Source: Pictodentalium vernedei (taxonomy: Eukaryota > Mollusca > Scaphopoda > Dentaliida > Dentaliidae). From it: 64,000 nucleotides of DNA. The notes beneath the pieces are model-generated. The model was not told where the DNA came from. It did no database searches and saw nothing but the letters and a program-made list of their open reading frames with translations. Positions 1 through 10,445 of this stretch are shown piece by piece. Location: the NCBI GenBank assembly GCA_031216915.1, contig CM062297.1, positions 536,136,971 to 536,200,970 of the forward strand, read 5' to 3'. A program made the position numbers and the translations under genes. How positions within the stretch are numbered: the stretch's first letter is position 1; every line of letters starts with the position of its first letter.

Positions 1-2260
1 TTGTGTTTTCTTAGACCGTTCCCAACGAAAGGCTCCTAGGGTATGTAATTCGAAACGCTAAAACCATGCTCAAATGTTGCAGTGGAGTCTGTAGATGTGC
101 ACGAAGGTTTCAGATTTTTCAGCTGCCACGTGGCTGCGCGCGCCATCATTGCCACTTTCGTGTTTTCTTAGACCGTTTCCGGCGAAAGGCTCCTAGGGTA
201 TGTAATTCGAAATGCTAAAACCATGCTCAAATGTTGCAGTAGGGTCTGTAGATGTGCACGAAGGTTTCCGATTTTTCAGGTGCCACGTGGCTGTACCACT
301 ATTGCCACTTTTGTGTTTTCTTAGCCCGTTTGCGGCAAAAGGCTCCTAGGGTATGTAATTTGAAATGCTAAAACCATGCTCAAATGTTGCAGTAGGGTCT
401 GTAGATGCGCACGAAGGTTTCAGATTTTTCAGGTGCCACGTGGCTGTGCCACCGTTGCCACTTTTGTGTTTTCTTAGACCGTTTCCGGCGAAAGGCTCCT
501 AGGGTATGTAATTCAAAACACTAAAACCATGCTCAAATGTTGCAGTGGGGTCTGTAGATGCGCACAAAGGTTTCGGATTTTTCAGCTGCCATGTGGCTGC
601 GCCACCATTGCCACTTTCATGTTTTTTTAGTCCGTTTCCGTCGAAAGGCTCCTAGGGTATGTAATTTGAAACACTAAAACCATGCTCAAATGTTGCAGTG
701 GGGTCTGTAGATGCGCACGTAGGTTTCCGATTTTTCAGGTGCCACGTGGCTGTGCCACCATTGCCACTTTTGTGTTTTCTTAGACCGTTTCCAGGCGAAA
801 GGCTCCTAGGGTATGTAATTCGAAACGCTAAAACCATGCTCAAATGTTGCAGTGGGGTCTGTAGATGCACACGAAGGCTTCGGATTTTTCAGCTGCCACG
901 TGGCTGCGCCACCATTGCCACTTTCGTGTTTTATTAGACCATTTCCGGCGAAAGGCTCCTAGGGTATGTAATTCAAAATGCTAAAACCATGCTCAAATGT
1001 TGCAGTAGGGTCTGTAGATGTGCACGAAGGTTTCCGATTTTTCAGGTGCCACGTGGCTGTGCCACCGTTGCCACTTTTGTGTTTTCTTAGACCGTTTCCG
1101 TCAAAAGGCTCCTATGGTATGTAATTCGAAACGCTAAAACCATGCTCAAATGTTGCAGTGGGGTCTGTAGATGCGCACGAAGGTTTCGGATTTTTCAGGT
1201 GCCACGTGGCTGTGCCACCGTTGCCACTTTTGTGTTTTCTTAGACCGTTTCCGCCGAAAGGCTCCTAGGGCATGTAATTCAAAATGCTAAAACCATGCTC
1301 AAATGTTTCAGTGGGGTCTGTAGATGTGCACGAAGGTTTCAGATTTTTCAGCTGCCTAGTGGCTGTGCTGTTGCCACTTTCATGTTTTCTTAGACCGTTT
1401 CCGGCAAAAGGCTCCTAGGGTATGTAATTCGAAATCCTAAAACCATGCTCAAATGTTGCAGTAGGGTCTGTAGATGCACACGAAGGTTTTGGATTTCTGG
1501 GGTGCCACGTGGCTGTGCTACCGTTGCCTCTTTCATGTTCTCTTAGACCATTTCCGGCGAAAGGCTCCTACAGTATGTATTTCGAAATGGTAAAACCATG
1601 CTCAAATGTTGCAGTAGGGTCTGTAGATGTGCACAAAGATTTCGGATTTTTCAGGTGCCATGTGGCTGTGCCACCATTGCCACTTTCGTGTTTTTTTAGA
1701 CTGTTTCCGGCGAAAGGCTCGTAGAGTATGTAATTCAAAACGCTAAAACCATGCTGAGATGTTGCAGTAGAGTCTGTAAATGCGTAGGAAGGTTTTGGAT
1801 TTTTTGGGTGCTAAGTGGCTGTGTCACCGTTGCCACTTTTGTGTTTTCTTAGACCGTTTCCGGCGAAAGGCTCCTAGGGTATGTAATTCGAAATGCTAAA
1901 CGCATGCTTAAATGTTGCAGTAAGGTCTGTAGATGCGTACAAAGGTTTCAGATTTTTCAGATGCCACGTGGCAGTGCCACCGTTTTTCTTTGGTGTTTTC
2001 TTAGATCATTTCCAGCGAAAAGCTCCCAGAGTATGTAATTTGAAATGCTAAAACTATGCTCAAAAGTTGGAGTAGGGTCTGTAGATGTGCACGAAGGTTT
2101 CGGATTTTTGGGGTGCCACCGTTGCCACTTTAATGTTTTCTTAGACCGTTTCCGGCGAAAGGCTCCCAGGGTACATGTATGTAATTCAAAATGCTAAAAC
2201 CATGCCCAAATGTTGCAGTGGAGTCTGTAGGTGCGCACGAAGCTGTGTCACCTGTGCCAC
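1..2260. repeat. ~153-bp satellite array, about 15 copies
   Basis: Direct tandem repeats spaced about 153 bp; the marker 'gttttctta' recurs at 5, 162, 315 and 468 and onward. The array starts outside the window and decays near 2250. Each unit carries an A/T-rich stretch, 'ggctcctagggtatgtaatt', 'ctgtagatg(t/c)gcac' and the 10-bp palindrome GCCACGTGGC. Units differ by scattered substitutions, and a few near 1350 and 2000 have short deletions. Short open frames here are by-products of the repeats. Unit size is in the range of ~160-bp bivalve satellites and pearl-element core repeats (family knowledge), but I cannot confirm homology. Confidence 0.93.
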
Positions 2261-2390
2261 TCAATATGATTTTAGTGTGTCATATAATACATTTCATCTT
2301 TGTATCAAGCATTCATACAAAGTCAAGGATGCAAATGCGGGGATACACTATAGTGTGCTTTGCACACAAGTGACACCATCTAGTAGACAT

Positions 2391-3320
2391 TTTTCTTGAC
2401 ATTTTTAGTTGCGTTTAGTTTTCTGTTTAGCTCAGAATTTCATGTTTAACTAAGTGTTTAGGTCAGCTGCTGTACTCCTTCTCTTCCTGTGGCACTTATA
2501 TTCATCATACATGTTCCTCAGTATCATTGTTCCATGATTAACCCCTCATACCCTACATTTTAAACATTTTTCTTGACATTTTTAGTTGCGTTTAGTTTTC
2601 TGTTTAACTCAGAATTTCATGTTTAACTTAGTGTTTAGGTCAGATGCTGTGCTCCTTCTCTTCCCATGGAAGTTATATTCATCATACATGTTCCTCAGTA
2701 TCATTGTTCCATGATTAACCCCTCATACCCTGCATTTTAAACATTTTCCTTGACATTTTTAGTTGCATTTCGTTTTCTGTTTAGCTCAGAATTTCATGTT
2801 TAACTAAGTGTTTAGGTCTGCTGCTGTGCTCCTTCTCTTCCCATGGCACTTAATTCATCATACATGTTCCTCAGTATCATTGTTCCATGATTAACCTCTC
2901 ATACCCTGCATTTTAAACATTTTTCTTGACATTTTTAGTTGCGTTTAGTTTTCTGTTTAGCTCGGAATTTCATGTTTAACTTGGTGTTTAGGTCAGCTAC
3001 TGTGCTCCTTCTCTGCCCATGGCACTTATATTCATCATACATGTTCCTCAGTATCATTGTTCCATGATTAACCCCTCATATCCTGTATTTTAAACATTTT
3101 TCTTGACATTTTTGTTTGTGTTTAGTTTTCTGTTTAGCTTAGAATTTCATGTTTAACTTAGTGTTTATGTCAGTTTCTCTGTGTTTTACTTTTAAGAGGT
3201 TGTGTTTAGGTAAGCTTTGTCGCATGTTATGAGCCTGTTTGATACAGTTCTTGTGTTTGCCAAAGTTACTATCAAAGAGGAATGTTGGTGAGCTATAGGG
3301 TGTTGGCGTCCTCCTTGTTA
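2391..3320. repeat. 177-bp tandem repeat element, copy 1 (pearl/Helentron-like, putative)
   Basis: About 4.5 units of 177 bp; 'cttgacattttt' recurs at ~2396, 2573, 2750, 2926 and 3103. A non-repeated tail follows from ~3180 to 3320 and contains 'ggtgagctatagggtgttgg'. The same units and the same tail recur at 24640-25343, so this is one dispersed family. Its left boundary here is unclear because it abuts the 153-bp array. No coding potential is seen. Confidence 0.85.
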
Positions 3321-3972
3321 GATGATTGATTCACACACAACCAATATCGGCTCACAAATTGCGATATGAATCCAAACAAAAGATCCCCTACATTTAAATG
3401 GATGTATATGTGTGCATGATGTACAAATGAGTGCATGCTTTGCCTTTGATGAGGTTACAGATTCATAGCATTCCAAGTTTCATGTTTAATCATTTTCTTA
3501 TATTATATTATAGACTACAGGTGTTGAATTACTGGTGAAAGCTGTAACCATTCCAGACACAACAGATACAGTTGTAAGTAATAAATTGTAAGGATTCATA
3601 AAATTCATAAGCTTGAACATTGACGCCTATTATGCAGTCTTTGAATATGAGGCATGCTACATGTATAGCGCTTGCATGCAGGTGACTTTTAAAAGCTTCA
3701 CACAGTTGTGCATGCACCCCAATGCTGAGCAATACTGTGCACTGTTGAGGGATCTCTCCTAGTATGTGAATGGTTTATAATCAGTAAACTGCCAATGATA
3801 TATACATGGAAGGCTACAACTTCACAAATGCAACTCTTCAATAAGTGACATCAGAAATCCTGCAAGTCATGATGTTTATGCACACATGTTTTGCGACATC
3901 ACTGCTGCTTTATATCACCACTATATTGTAAAAAATCCTGGTGATTTGTGAAAAATTTAGAGTAATTATTTT
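3321..3972. other. Non-coding spacer, nothing recognised
   Basis: A/T-rich unique-looking sequence between the 177-bp element and the next repeat element. Only short open frames are present and none resembles a known protein. No clear inverted repeat or RNA gene is visible. Confidence 0.6.
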
Positions 3973-5267
3973 TAGCTCACCTAGCCTAACAGGCCATGTG
4001 AGCTTTTCACATGGCGTCCATCGTCATCCGTCGCCCAGCATCCGTAAACTTTTCTAATTTTAATCTTCTTTTAATTTTCTTCTCTGTAACTGCCCAAGCC
4101 GGTGTGAACCAAACTTGGCAGGAATGGTCTATGGGAGGTCCTCTACAATTGATCCTCATTTCATTCCTGTCGGATGAAAAACATGGCTTTCAGAGGCATT
4201 CTTTGATTCTGGTTGGTGGATTTTCAAAAATCTTCTCCTCTGAAACTGCCAGGCCAAATGTTTTGAAACTTCACATAAATGATGACTGGGACCTCATCTA
4301 CCAACTGTTCTCATTTAATGTTGATTAGGTTGCAAACATGGCCACAATTGTGGCTTATAGTTACTATAGAAACCCTATGGAAAATCACATTTTCATCATC
4401 TTCTCTGGAACTACTGAGCTGACATGAACCAAACCTGGCAGGGATAGTCTGTGGGAGGTCCTCTACAAATGATCCTCATTTTGTTCCCGTCGCATGAAAA
4501 ACATGGCTTCCAGAGGCATTCTTTGATTCTGAATGGTGGATTTTGAAAAATTTTCTCCTCTGAAACCACAGGGCCAAATGTTTTGAAACTTTGCATGGTT
4601 GATGACTGGGACCCCCTCTACCAACGATCCTCATTTAATGTTGATCGGGTTGCAAACATAGCTTCAATTGCGGCTTATAGTTACTATAGAAACCTATGGG
4701 AAATCACATTTTCATCTTCTTCTCTTTAACTACTGAGCCAACATGAACCAAACTTGGCAGGAATGGTCTATGGGAGGTCCTCTACAAACGATCCTCATTT
4801 TGTTCCTGTGGATTTAAAAACATGGCCGCCAGAGGCATTTTTTGATTCTGTTTGGTGGATTTTTAGCTCACCTGACTGAAAGTCAGGGTGAGCTTTTCTG
4901 ATCACTTTTCGTCCGTCGTCAGTCGTCTGGCGTCCGGCGTCCGTCATGAAGGTGGTGTTTGGGCCATTTTCTCCCAAACCACTGGCCGCATATTAATGAA
5001 ATTTCATGTGAGTAGGGGTTACATAAGGGCATTTTGATTTTTTTGTCAAATTAGGTTTCGGCTCATATTGAGCAGAGGGATGGGGCAAAAATGCTCCAAT
5101 TCTTAAAAAATCTTCTTCTCAAGAACCAGCAATAGCAGAGACTTGATATTTAGTATGCAGCTTCCTTTTAGGGTGTAGACTCAAGTTTGTTCAAGAGAAG
5201 TTTGTCCGGCATTATTTGCCTTCGTTATGGGAGGGGCAAAAATTTTGGCCATGCCTAAAATTTCTAT

Positions 5268-5467
5268 ATTTTTATACTGTACCAATGACCCAGACTTAGC
5301 TGGTGCTAACTCCAACAAAACCAGGGCCAAACACAAATTTTGCCCCCAATCCCCAAAATTTGCATCCAAAACAAAAAGAAATCATGTCCTAAAGGACCTC
5401 CATAGTACGCCTCTACTGCGCATGCGCAGTGACGCAGTCGTCCCGAAATTGGCGCCAATTATCATTC
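5268..5467 (+). repeat. Left inverted terminal repeat of DIRS-A copy 1
   Basis: It begins ATTTTTATACTGTACC and is the reverse complement of 12171-12370 over about 200 bp, with few mismatches. The left end has 'actgtacc' where the right end has 'acttacc', a small asymmetry that the ICR preserves on its two sides. It contains the NRF1-like and GGCGCC palindromes listed separately and probably holds the promoter, as expected for DIRS termini. Confidence 0.92.
5416..5460. promoter_or_regulatory. Paired palindromic sites (NRF1-like and E2F-like) in the left ITR
   Basis: CTGCGCATGCGCAG at 5416-5429 is a perfect 14-bp palindrome matching the NRF1 consensus (TGCGCATGCGCA). AATTGGCGCCAATT at 5447-5460 is a second perfect palindrome resembling an E2F-type TTGGCGC site. 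Both recur in the right ITR (12179-12192 and 12210-12223), in copy 2, and in altered form in DIRS-B termini. Site identity comes from known consensus motifs; promoter function is inference. Confidence 0.55.
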
Positions 5468-6353
5468 TCTGTTTGGCCCTTCATCAGTCAACATCTCACT
5501 GATCTTTGTGCTTGTAAATCTCAGTTTAAAGGATGCCAGACACGTAATTTTTGGAGAAAATGTGATTCTAAGGAGGATAGAAGGAGGAGAGGAAAAAGAA
5601 GTGGCAAAAAATAATCAGGGCTGTACTTAAAATTTTTTGATGAAATTATGTTAAGTTGCCTATTTTCGAGGCATGGGCCTCTTGTTGTCATTCTTGCTAA
5701 TTGTTGCACTGCTTATTCAGTGTTTCCTCTCCCCTAGCCTTCTAAAGTCCCCCCTGGCAATTCTCCCATGCTTTTGGCATATTTTTGAGAAGTTTCATTT
5801 CTAAAATTTCCTGGGAGAGTTGCTTGGTTACAGAATGTTTTCTGTTATTTTCCCCATAGTTACGTTTTCACCCATGGGTGTATAATGTTTGTGTTCTGCA
5901 TCTTCCATCTGATGTTCTACAGATTCTCCCCTGGGAGTCTCTGTTTTGCATCAGATAGAGTGTAATTGATGACTGATTCCGGGCCAGTTTTTTCAGTGCC
6001 TGGAGTCATGTTTTCTAGTGTGTTTACACTGTTTGTTTTCATTGGCAACAGCCTTTTTTGAGGGGGGCTGTTTGCCTTTGTGGTAGTTTATCTCATTATA
6101 AGATACATTTATATTATCCAAAAGTGTCTCATTAATTATTTTATATAAATTTAAAATTTTTGACCACACTTTGCCATCGGATCCATCGGGGCTCAACGTT
6201 ACTTTTCAGCAACTTGGGCTTTTCTAAAAAAATATTTTTTCAAAATTATTTTGTTTTGCAATTGTTTTTTCATTTATTAATGGATCATGTTATTATGTAT
6301 CTTTGTGTCAGGGGTTTTTGCGAGTAACTAGGACTTATTGCTGTTCTTTCACA
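5468..6353 (+). other. 5' leader of DIRS-A copy 1
   Basis: Untranslated stretch between the left ITR and the first gag ATG. It is nearly identical to 53410-54294. It is A/T-rich upstream of gag, with TTTTTT and TATTTTT runs. A small hairpin gaggc-atg-ggcctc lies at ~5669-5681. Short open frames here are not supported as genes. The related DIRS-B leader (25344-26010) shares wording around 'ttgtccacactt' but little else. Confidence 0.6.
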
Positions 6354-8455
6354 ATGAAGGGACATTGTTCAAATTGTAATAGGAAGAAATCTTTCCCTGA
6401 CTTTCATGATCATTGTATTAATTGTAGTCAGTGTTCTCGCATTAATCCCTGTCCTATATGTGAACATTGGGATGAGAAACATTGGAAATGTGTGTCACGA
6501 TATGTTGTTTCTGGAGAATGGCGATGCCGGCTCTTTCTCCACAAGGTCACTCTACTCTCTCAGTTTCTATTTCAGAGGAACCAGAACAGGGTGATGTTTC
6601 CATGTTATCTTCTTCAAGTGTGCGTCCGTCGTCACAAATGAATTCAGAGCTAGCGGCAAAAGTGCTCATGGAGATTAGACAAATGTCGTCCGCTAGCTCG
6701 CCCGGTGTGGCGTCCATTCACCGAATGGTTCGGCAGCCGGGTTCGTCCGATGCGGTCCAAGAGGAAATTTTGGGTGATGCGAGCACTATAAACATAATAG
6801 ATGCACACCCAGTGACGGCGGATAGTAATCGAGAACGGAGGAAGCCTTTTAGTCCGGTTCCTAGCTCGTCCAGGTCCAGCCGGGCCGCGAGCGAGAGAGG
6901 TCCCTCTCTCGTACAACAACATCTGGGACCAGATGTTGTGGTACAAAATGTGTCTTTAGCGGAGCATACGTCCGTCGCTCGGGATGCTCCGTTGTATAAG
7001 CAGTCCGCAGAGACTGTTAAGGCTTCCTCTTCTCGTCAGCGCACACGACCGCACCTTGGCTGCGTGACCGCCGATATTTTACCAGCTTCGCCGATGAAGG
7101 ATTCTTCGGCGACCAGGTCACATCATCCGGCAGCCAGGGATTCGAGACCGATGGACTCCGGACGTTCGCATAGGAAAAGTATGCGGGAGCCATCTGATGC
7201 GGAGCTGCCCTCAGCGAAGCAGCGAAAGACTGCGCCTCCGCAGGTCTCGACGTCGGACATTCTTGTGCAGATAGCACAGCTTATCGCAGCATCCCAGCAG
7301 CCGACAGGAACGGTGTCGGATCGAGAATTATCCGACGGCGCTGGGTCGGTACGCTCCGCCGAAGCATCGGGGGCGGACGACCGGGAACATCGGGAGGTCC
7401 GACCGGATGGTGAAAGGGATACGGATGAATTGGAGCTATCCCTTTCGGAACAACATAAAGCTGCCGTGGACTTCATCCGGCACTTTCTCCCTCAAGTTGT
7501 TCCGTCGGGCCAGACTGCTGCGCTTCCGGACAAGAGAATTATAGCGTCATTGGACTCTGAATTTTTTGAGCGGTTCAGGGACATCGCTCCCGAGTTTCCT
7601 TCGCAGTCCAATAATGTTGCAAGAACATTTGAATTATTGAACGACGCTATATTTAAACTTGCTTCCAGGACGGGGAAAGCAGGTTTCTTGTCCGCTAATA
7701 CTCTTAACCTGCCTTTCATTAATGCAAGGAATAAATTCGATACGGCAGGACAGGGTATACCGAGAGTTCCTCTGCGTATGGACGACGAGGCGGAAGACTT
7801 AGAGCTATCATTACCGTCGTCAGCTTCTATTCCAACCGCGGTGTTGGAAACAGCTATTGCGTCTAACAGAGCCAATTTAGATGCCTTATCTTACGCAGAT
7901 CACCTTACTAAGGCGTTATCACTGCGCCTTCAAGGGGAAGAGTTTCAGGATATACAATCCTCTTTAAGACTTCTTTCAAGGGCAGTAGCTTATTCCACGT
8001 GTAACTCCGCCCTTTCAGTGGCAAATCTGGAGTTGGTTAGACGTGACGCAGCCCTAGCTACATCCACACTAGTGGATTCTAAGGAGAAGAACTCTCTTAG
8101 AGTCGCTTCGGTCTCAGGAGAACTTCTCTTTGACGGCAAGCTTTCCGCTATTTATGATAAAATTAAAAAGAAAGCTAATGATTCTCTGTTGTTCAGATCG
8201 GCTCCTAAAAAGTCGGATACAGCAGACACGAATAAGACAGGCACTTCTGGGTCTAATGCGCCCAAGAGAGGTTCCTATAGAGGTTCCGGTGCGTCCTCTT
8301 GGTCTTATTCGAGAGACCGTCAGGATAGCGACTCTCGTTCGGGACGTCCTTCAGGCCGGGACAATCGGTCGGACGCCCCGAGGTCGACGAGGCGAGGTGC
8401 GGGTCGTGGAAGACGTGGTTTCTCCTACCGCAGGCCTCGCAGGTCCAGGAGGTGA
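6354..8455 (+). pseudogene. DIRS-A gag (ORF1), copy 1, frameshifted
   Basis: Gag-like ORF1 of the retrotransposon. The ATG at 6354 opens a ~44-residue Cys/His cluster with spacing C-x2-C-x9-H-x2-C-x2-C-x2-C-x5-C-x2-C-x2-W-x4-W. A basic/Ser-rich middle follows, then an acidic stretch (~7430), an alpha-helical-looking region, and a C-terminal Arg/Gly/Ser tail (SRR/GRGRRG type) expected to bind nucleic acid. Relative to copy 2 one base is missing near 6519-6526, so the zinc cluster is out of frame with the rest. The downstream 657-codon frame is otherwise open. It stops at TGA 8453-8455, overlapping the RT frame by 326 nt. Translation of the remainder from an internal start cannot be excluded. 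Confidence 0.85.
6893..6944 (+). other. Two adjacent perfect/near-perfect palindromes inside gag
   Basis: Hairpin 1 (6893-6910) is GAGAGAGG-TC-CCTCTCTC. Hairpin 2 (6911-6944) has outer GTAC arms and a core CAACATCTGG-GA-CCAGATGTTG, 16 pairs with one mismatch. They abut each other. The same pair is at 54835-54886 and in changed but still pairing form in DIRS-B (26346-26393). They encode part of gag (the QQHLGPDVV segment). A role in RNA packaging, dimerisation or recombination is inference. Confidence 0.75.
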
Positions 8456-10445
8456 TGGCTTAAACCTCTATCGCGTTCCGGTTGGCGGAAGGTTGTCGAG
8501 TTTTTCACAAGAGTGGGCGTCGATTACGGACGACCCTTGGGTGAGAGGAGTGACTTCGGAAGGTCTAAAGATATCCTTCAAACGAAAGCCTCCATTAACT
8601 CGAAGTCCAAAGTGGACTCATCTTCCGTCAAATCCACAGAAAAGAGACGCTCTGTTATCAGAGGTGCAGTCTCTTTTAATGAAGAACGCGGTAGAGGTCG
8701 TAGAAAACCAGGAATCTCTGGGATTCTACAGCCATCTGTTTCTGGTTCCGAAACCAGACGGCTCGTTCCGTCCAGTCATAGATTTGAGCTGGATAAACAA
8801 GCTGATCGTCGCTCCGAAGCTTTATATGGAGACGATTCGATCGGTCAGAGCGAGTATTCGGGTGAACGATTATGCAACGAGCATAGATCTCAAAGATGCG
8901 TACTTTCACGTCATGGTACATCCGACATTCCGGAAGTATCTACGCTTCGCAGTCCTAGGAGTGGTGTATCAATTCCGGGCGATGTGCTTCGGATTGAATC
9001 TAGCACCCTGGGCTTTCACTCGGGTAATGAACTCGGTAATGATCTACTTCCGAGCTCATTCGTCTGCGGTAACGTCGGCCTACCTGGACGACATTCTTCA
9101 GAGGTACGGCAACGAGTTAACGCTTCAGAACGATGTTCAGAATCTTCTTCTATTGCTCCGACGTCTCGGTTTTATAGTAAACGAGGAGAAGTCGGATCTG
9201 GTGCCGTCCAAGTCATTCACTCATCTGGGAATGAGCTTCGAGACGCACAACAATCTCGTTCGTCTGCCGTTAACCAGAGCGAAATTAGTCAGTTGTTACG
9301 CTCGCTATTGTCTGCACGCAGACAAAGTCACGGCGAGAGAATTTATGAGACTGATAGGTCTGTGCGGAGCCGCCGCGGATCTCATTCCGATGGGGCGGCT
9401 ACGCACACGTCCTCTTCAAATTTTCCTGACTCAGAATTGGAGTGTGAAAATTCATTCGCTCGATGTAGACGTTCTCTTGTCAGATCAAGTGAAACAAGAG
9501 ATTCAGACTTGGGCAAACATTCAGTGGTTAACTCAAGGAGTTCCGCTGCAGTTGCCGGATCCGAGTTTTACCGTTATGACGGATGCCAGTCAAACAGGTT
9601 GGGGTGCATCATTAATCCCAACGGATTCGAGATGCCAGGGTCTTTGGGATCCGCAATTCCTGTGCAAGCACATAAACATCAAGGAAATGATGTCAATTTG
9701 GCTTGCGTTACGTCACTGGATGGACATTATTCACGATGCTCATGTCCAAATCCTATCCGACAATACGACAGTAGTGGCGTATATACGGAATCAGGGAGGC
9801 ACTCATTCAGTTCCGTTGTTCAATCTAACGGAAAGAATCCTTCTGTTTGCGTTAGAACATCACGTTCTTCTTTCGGTCCGTCACATACCGGGTCGTCTGA
9901 ATGTGCTAGCAGACTCCCTTTCACGAAAGGGTCGCTTGTTGCCGTCGGAGTGGACTCTCAACAAACAAGTATTCAATCAGATTTGCTACCAATGGGAACG
10001 GCCAATGATAGATTTATTTGCGACACATCTCAACAATCAGTTGCAGACGTATGTGTCTCCGTGTCCGGATCCAAGAGCATTTGCAGTAGACGCTCTGTCG
10101 ATCCCTTGGGACGGAATGATAGGATATGCGTATCCTCCAGCGCCGTTAATTCAACAAGTATTGCTAAAGATAAAACAATCTCAATGCAAGATTCTGTTGG
10201 TAGCATCTCTGTCGCCACATAGACCGTGGATAAATCTACTCAGGTGTCTGTTGTGGGACCTACCGCGGAAGCTTCCTCCACGAGAGGTTCTTCTTTCGCA
10301 GGGGAAATCGCGCCAACTCCATCACAACCCGCAAGGTCTCAACCTTCACGTTTTTCCGTTGTGCGGTCCTTCTTGCATGGCAAGCACTTTACAGGACGAG
10401 CAGTGGACGCGATTTCTAACTGTAGGAGGACCTCCTCTTCGCTAA
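8130..10445 (+). CDS. DIRS-A RT-RNase H-methyltransferase-like polyprotein, copy 1
   Basis: Open frame of 771 codons in +1 relative to gag, overlapping gag by 326 nt; its first ATG is at 8154. Reverse transcriptase motifs: DGSFRPVIDLSWIN, SIDLKDAYFHV (catalytic Asp, residue ~251) and AYLDDIL (YxDD, ~318). RNase H follows: MTDASQTGWGAS (~482), the IKEMMSIW Glu, LSDN (~544) and HIPGRLNVLADSLSR. The C-terminal block (PMIDLFATHLNNQ..., VDALSIPW, YAYPPAPLI) matches the methyltransferase-like domain typical of DIRS1-group elements. All catalytic residues I can recognise are present. How translation reaches this frame from gag (frameshift, reinitiation or splicing) is not evident. It overlaps the recombinase frame by 220 nt. 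Confidence 0.95.
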   Translation: MTASFPLFMIKLKRKLMILCCSDRLLKSRIQQTRIRQALLGLMRPREVPIEVPVRPLGLIRETVRIATLVRDVLQAGTIGRTPRGRRGEVRVVEDVVSPTAGLAGPGGDGLNLYRVPVGGRLSSFSQEWASITDDPWVRGVTSEGLKISFKRKPPLTRSPKWTHLPSNPQKRDALLSEVQSLLMKNAVEVVENQESLGFYSHLFLVPKPDGSFRPVIDLSWINKLIVAPKLYMETIRSVRASIRVNDYATSIDLKDAYFHVMVHPTFRKYLRFAVLGVVYQFRAMCFGLNLAPWAFTRVMNSVMIYFRAHSSAVTSAYLDDILQRYGNELTLQNDVQNLLLLLRRLGFIVNEEKSDLVPSKSFTHLGMSFETHNNLVRLPLTRAKLVSCYARYCLHADKVTAREFMRLIGLCGAAADLIPMGRLRTRPLQIFLTQNWSVKIHSLDVDVLLSDQVKQEIQTWANIQWLTQGVPLQLPDPSFTVMTDASQTGWGASLIPTDSRCQGLWDPQFLCKHINIKEMMSIWLALRHWMDIIHDAHVQILSDNTTVVAYIRNQGGTHSVPLFNLTERILLFALEHHVLLSVRHIPGRLNVLADSLSRKGRLLPSEWTLNKQVFNQICYQWERPMIDLFATHLNNQLQTYVSPCPDPRAFAVDALSIPWDGMIGYAYPPAPLIQQVLLKIKQSQCKILLVASLSPHRPWINLLRCLLWDLPRKLPPREVLLSQGKSRQLHHNPQGLNLHVFPLCGPSCMASTLQDEQWTRFLTVGGPPLR
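8456..10222 (+). other. Stop-free alternate frame overlapping RT, in phase with gag and recombinase
   Basis: Directly after the gag TGA the gag frame is open again for 588 codons, to TAG at 10220-10222, fully overlapping RT; the recombinase then follows in the same phase. The predicted peptide is Ser/Arg-rich with no recognised domain. In copy 2 the TAG position is GAG, but a TGA interrupts at 57073-57075 where copy 1 has CGA. So each copy has one private stop, and the common ancestor may have been open from 8456 to the recombinase stop. It may be a by-product of RT codon usage; overlap of the YR and RT frames is, as I recall, a known DIRS1 trait. Confidence 0.5.

Noticed and set aside
652-2400. 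Short open frames on both strands across the 153-bp array
   Set aside because: They repeat with the satellite unit, contain no known motif and are interrupted in neighbouring units.
4011-4328. 105-codon frame in the 320-bp-unit element
   Set aside because: Same reasoning: repeat-derived, with counterparts broken in adjacent units.
5440-5700. Basic small protein (KEDRRRRGKRSGKK) after the left ITR, in both DIRS-A copies
   Set aside because: Sixty-one codons in the leader with no ATG context of note and no counterpart in DIRS-B; probably an incidental upstream frame.
7017-7875. Minus-strand frames of 86-127 codons opposite gag
   Set aside because: Mirror frames of a GC-rich coding region; copied identically in the second element and without motifs or conserved starts.
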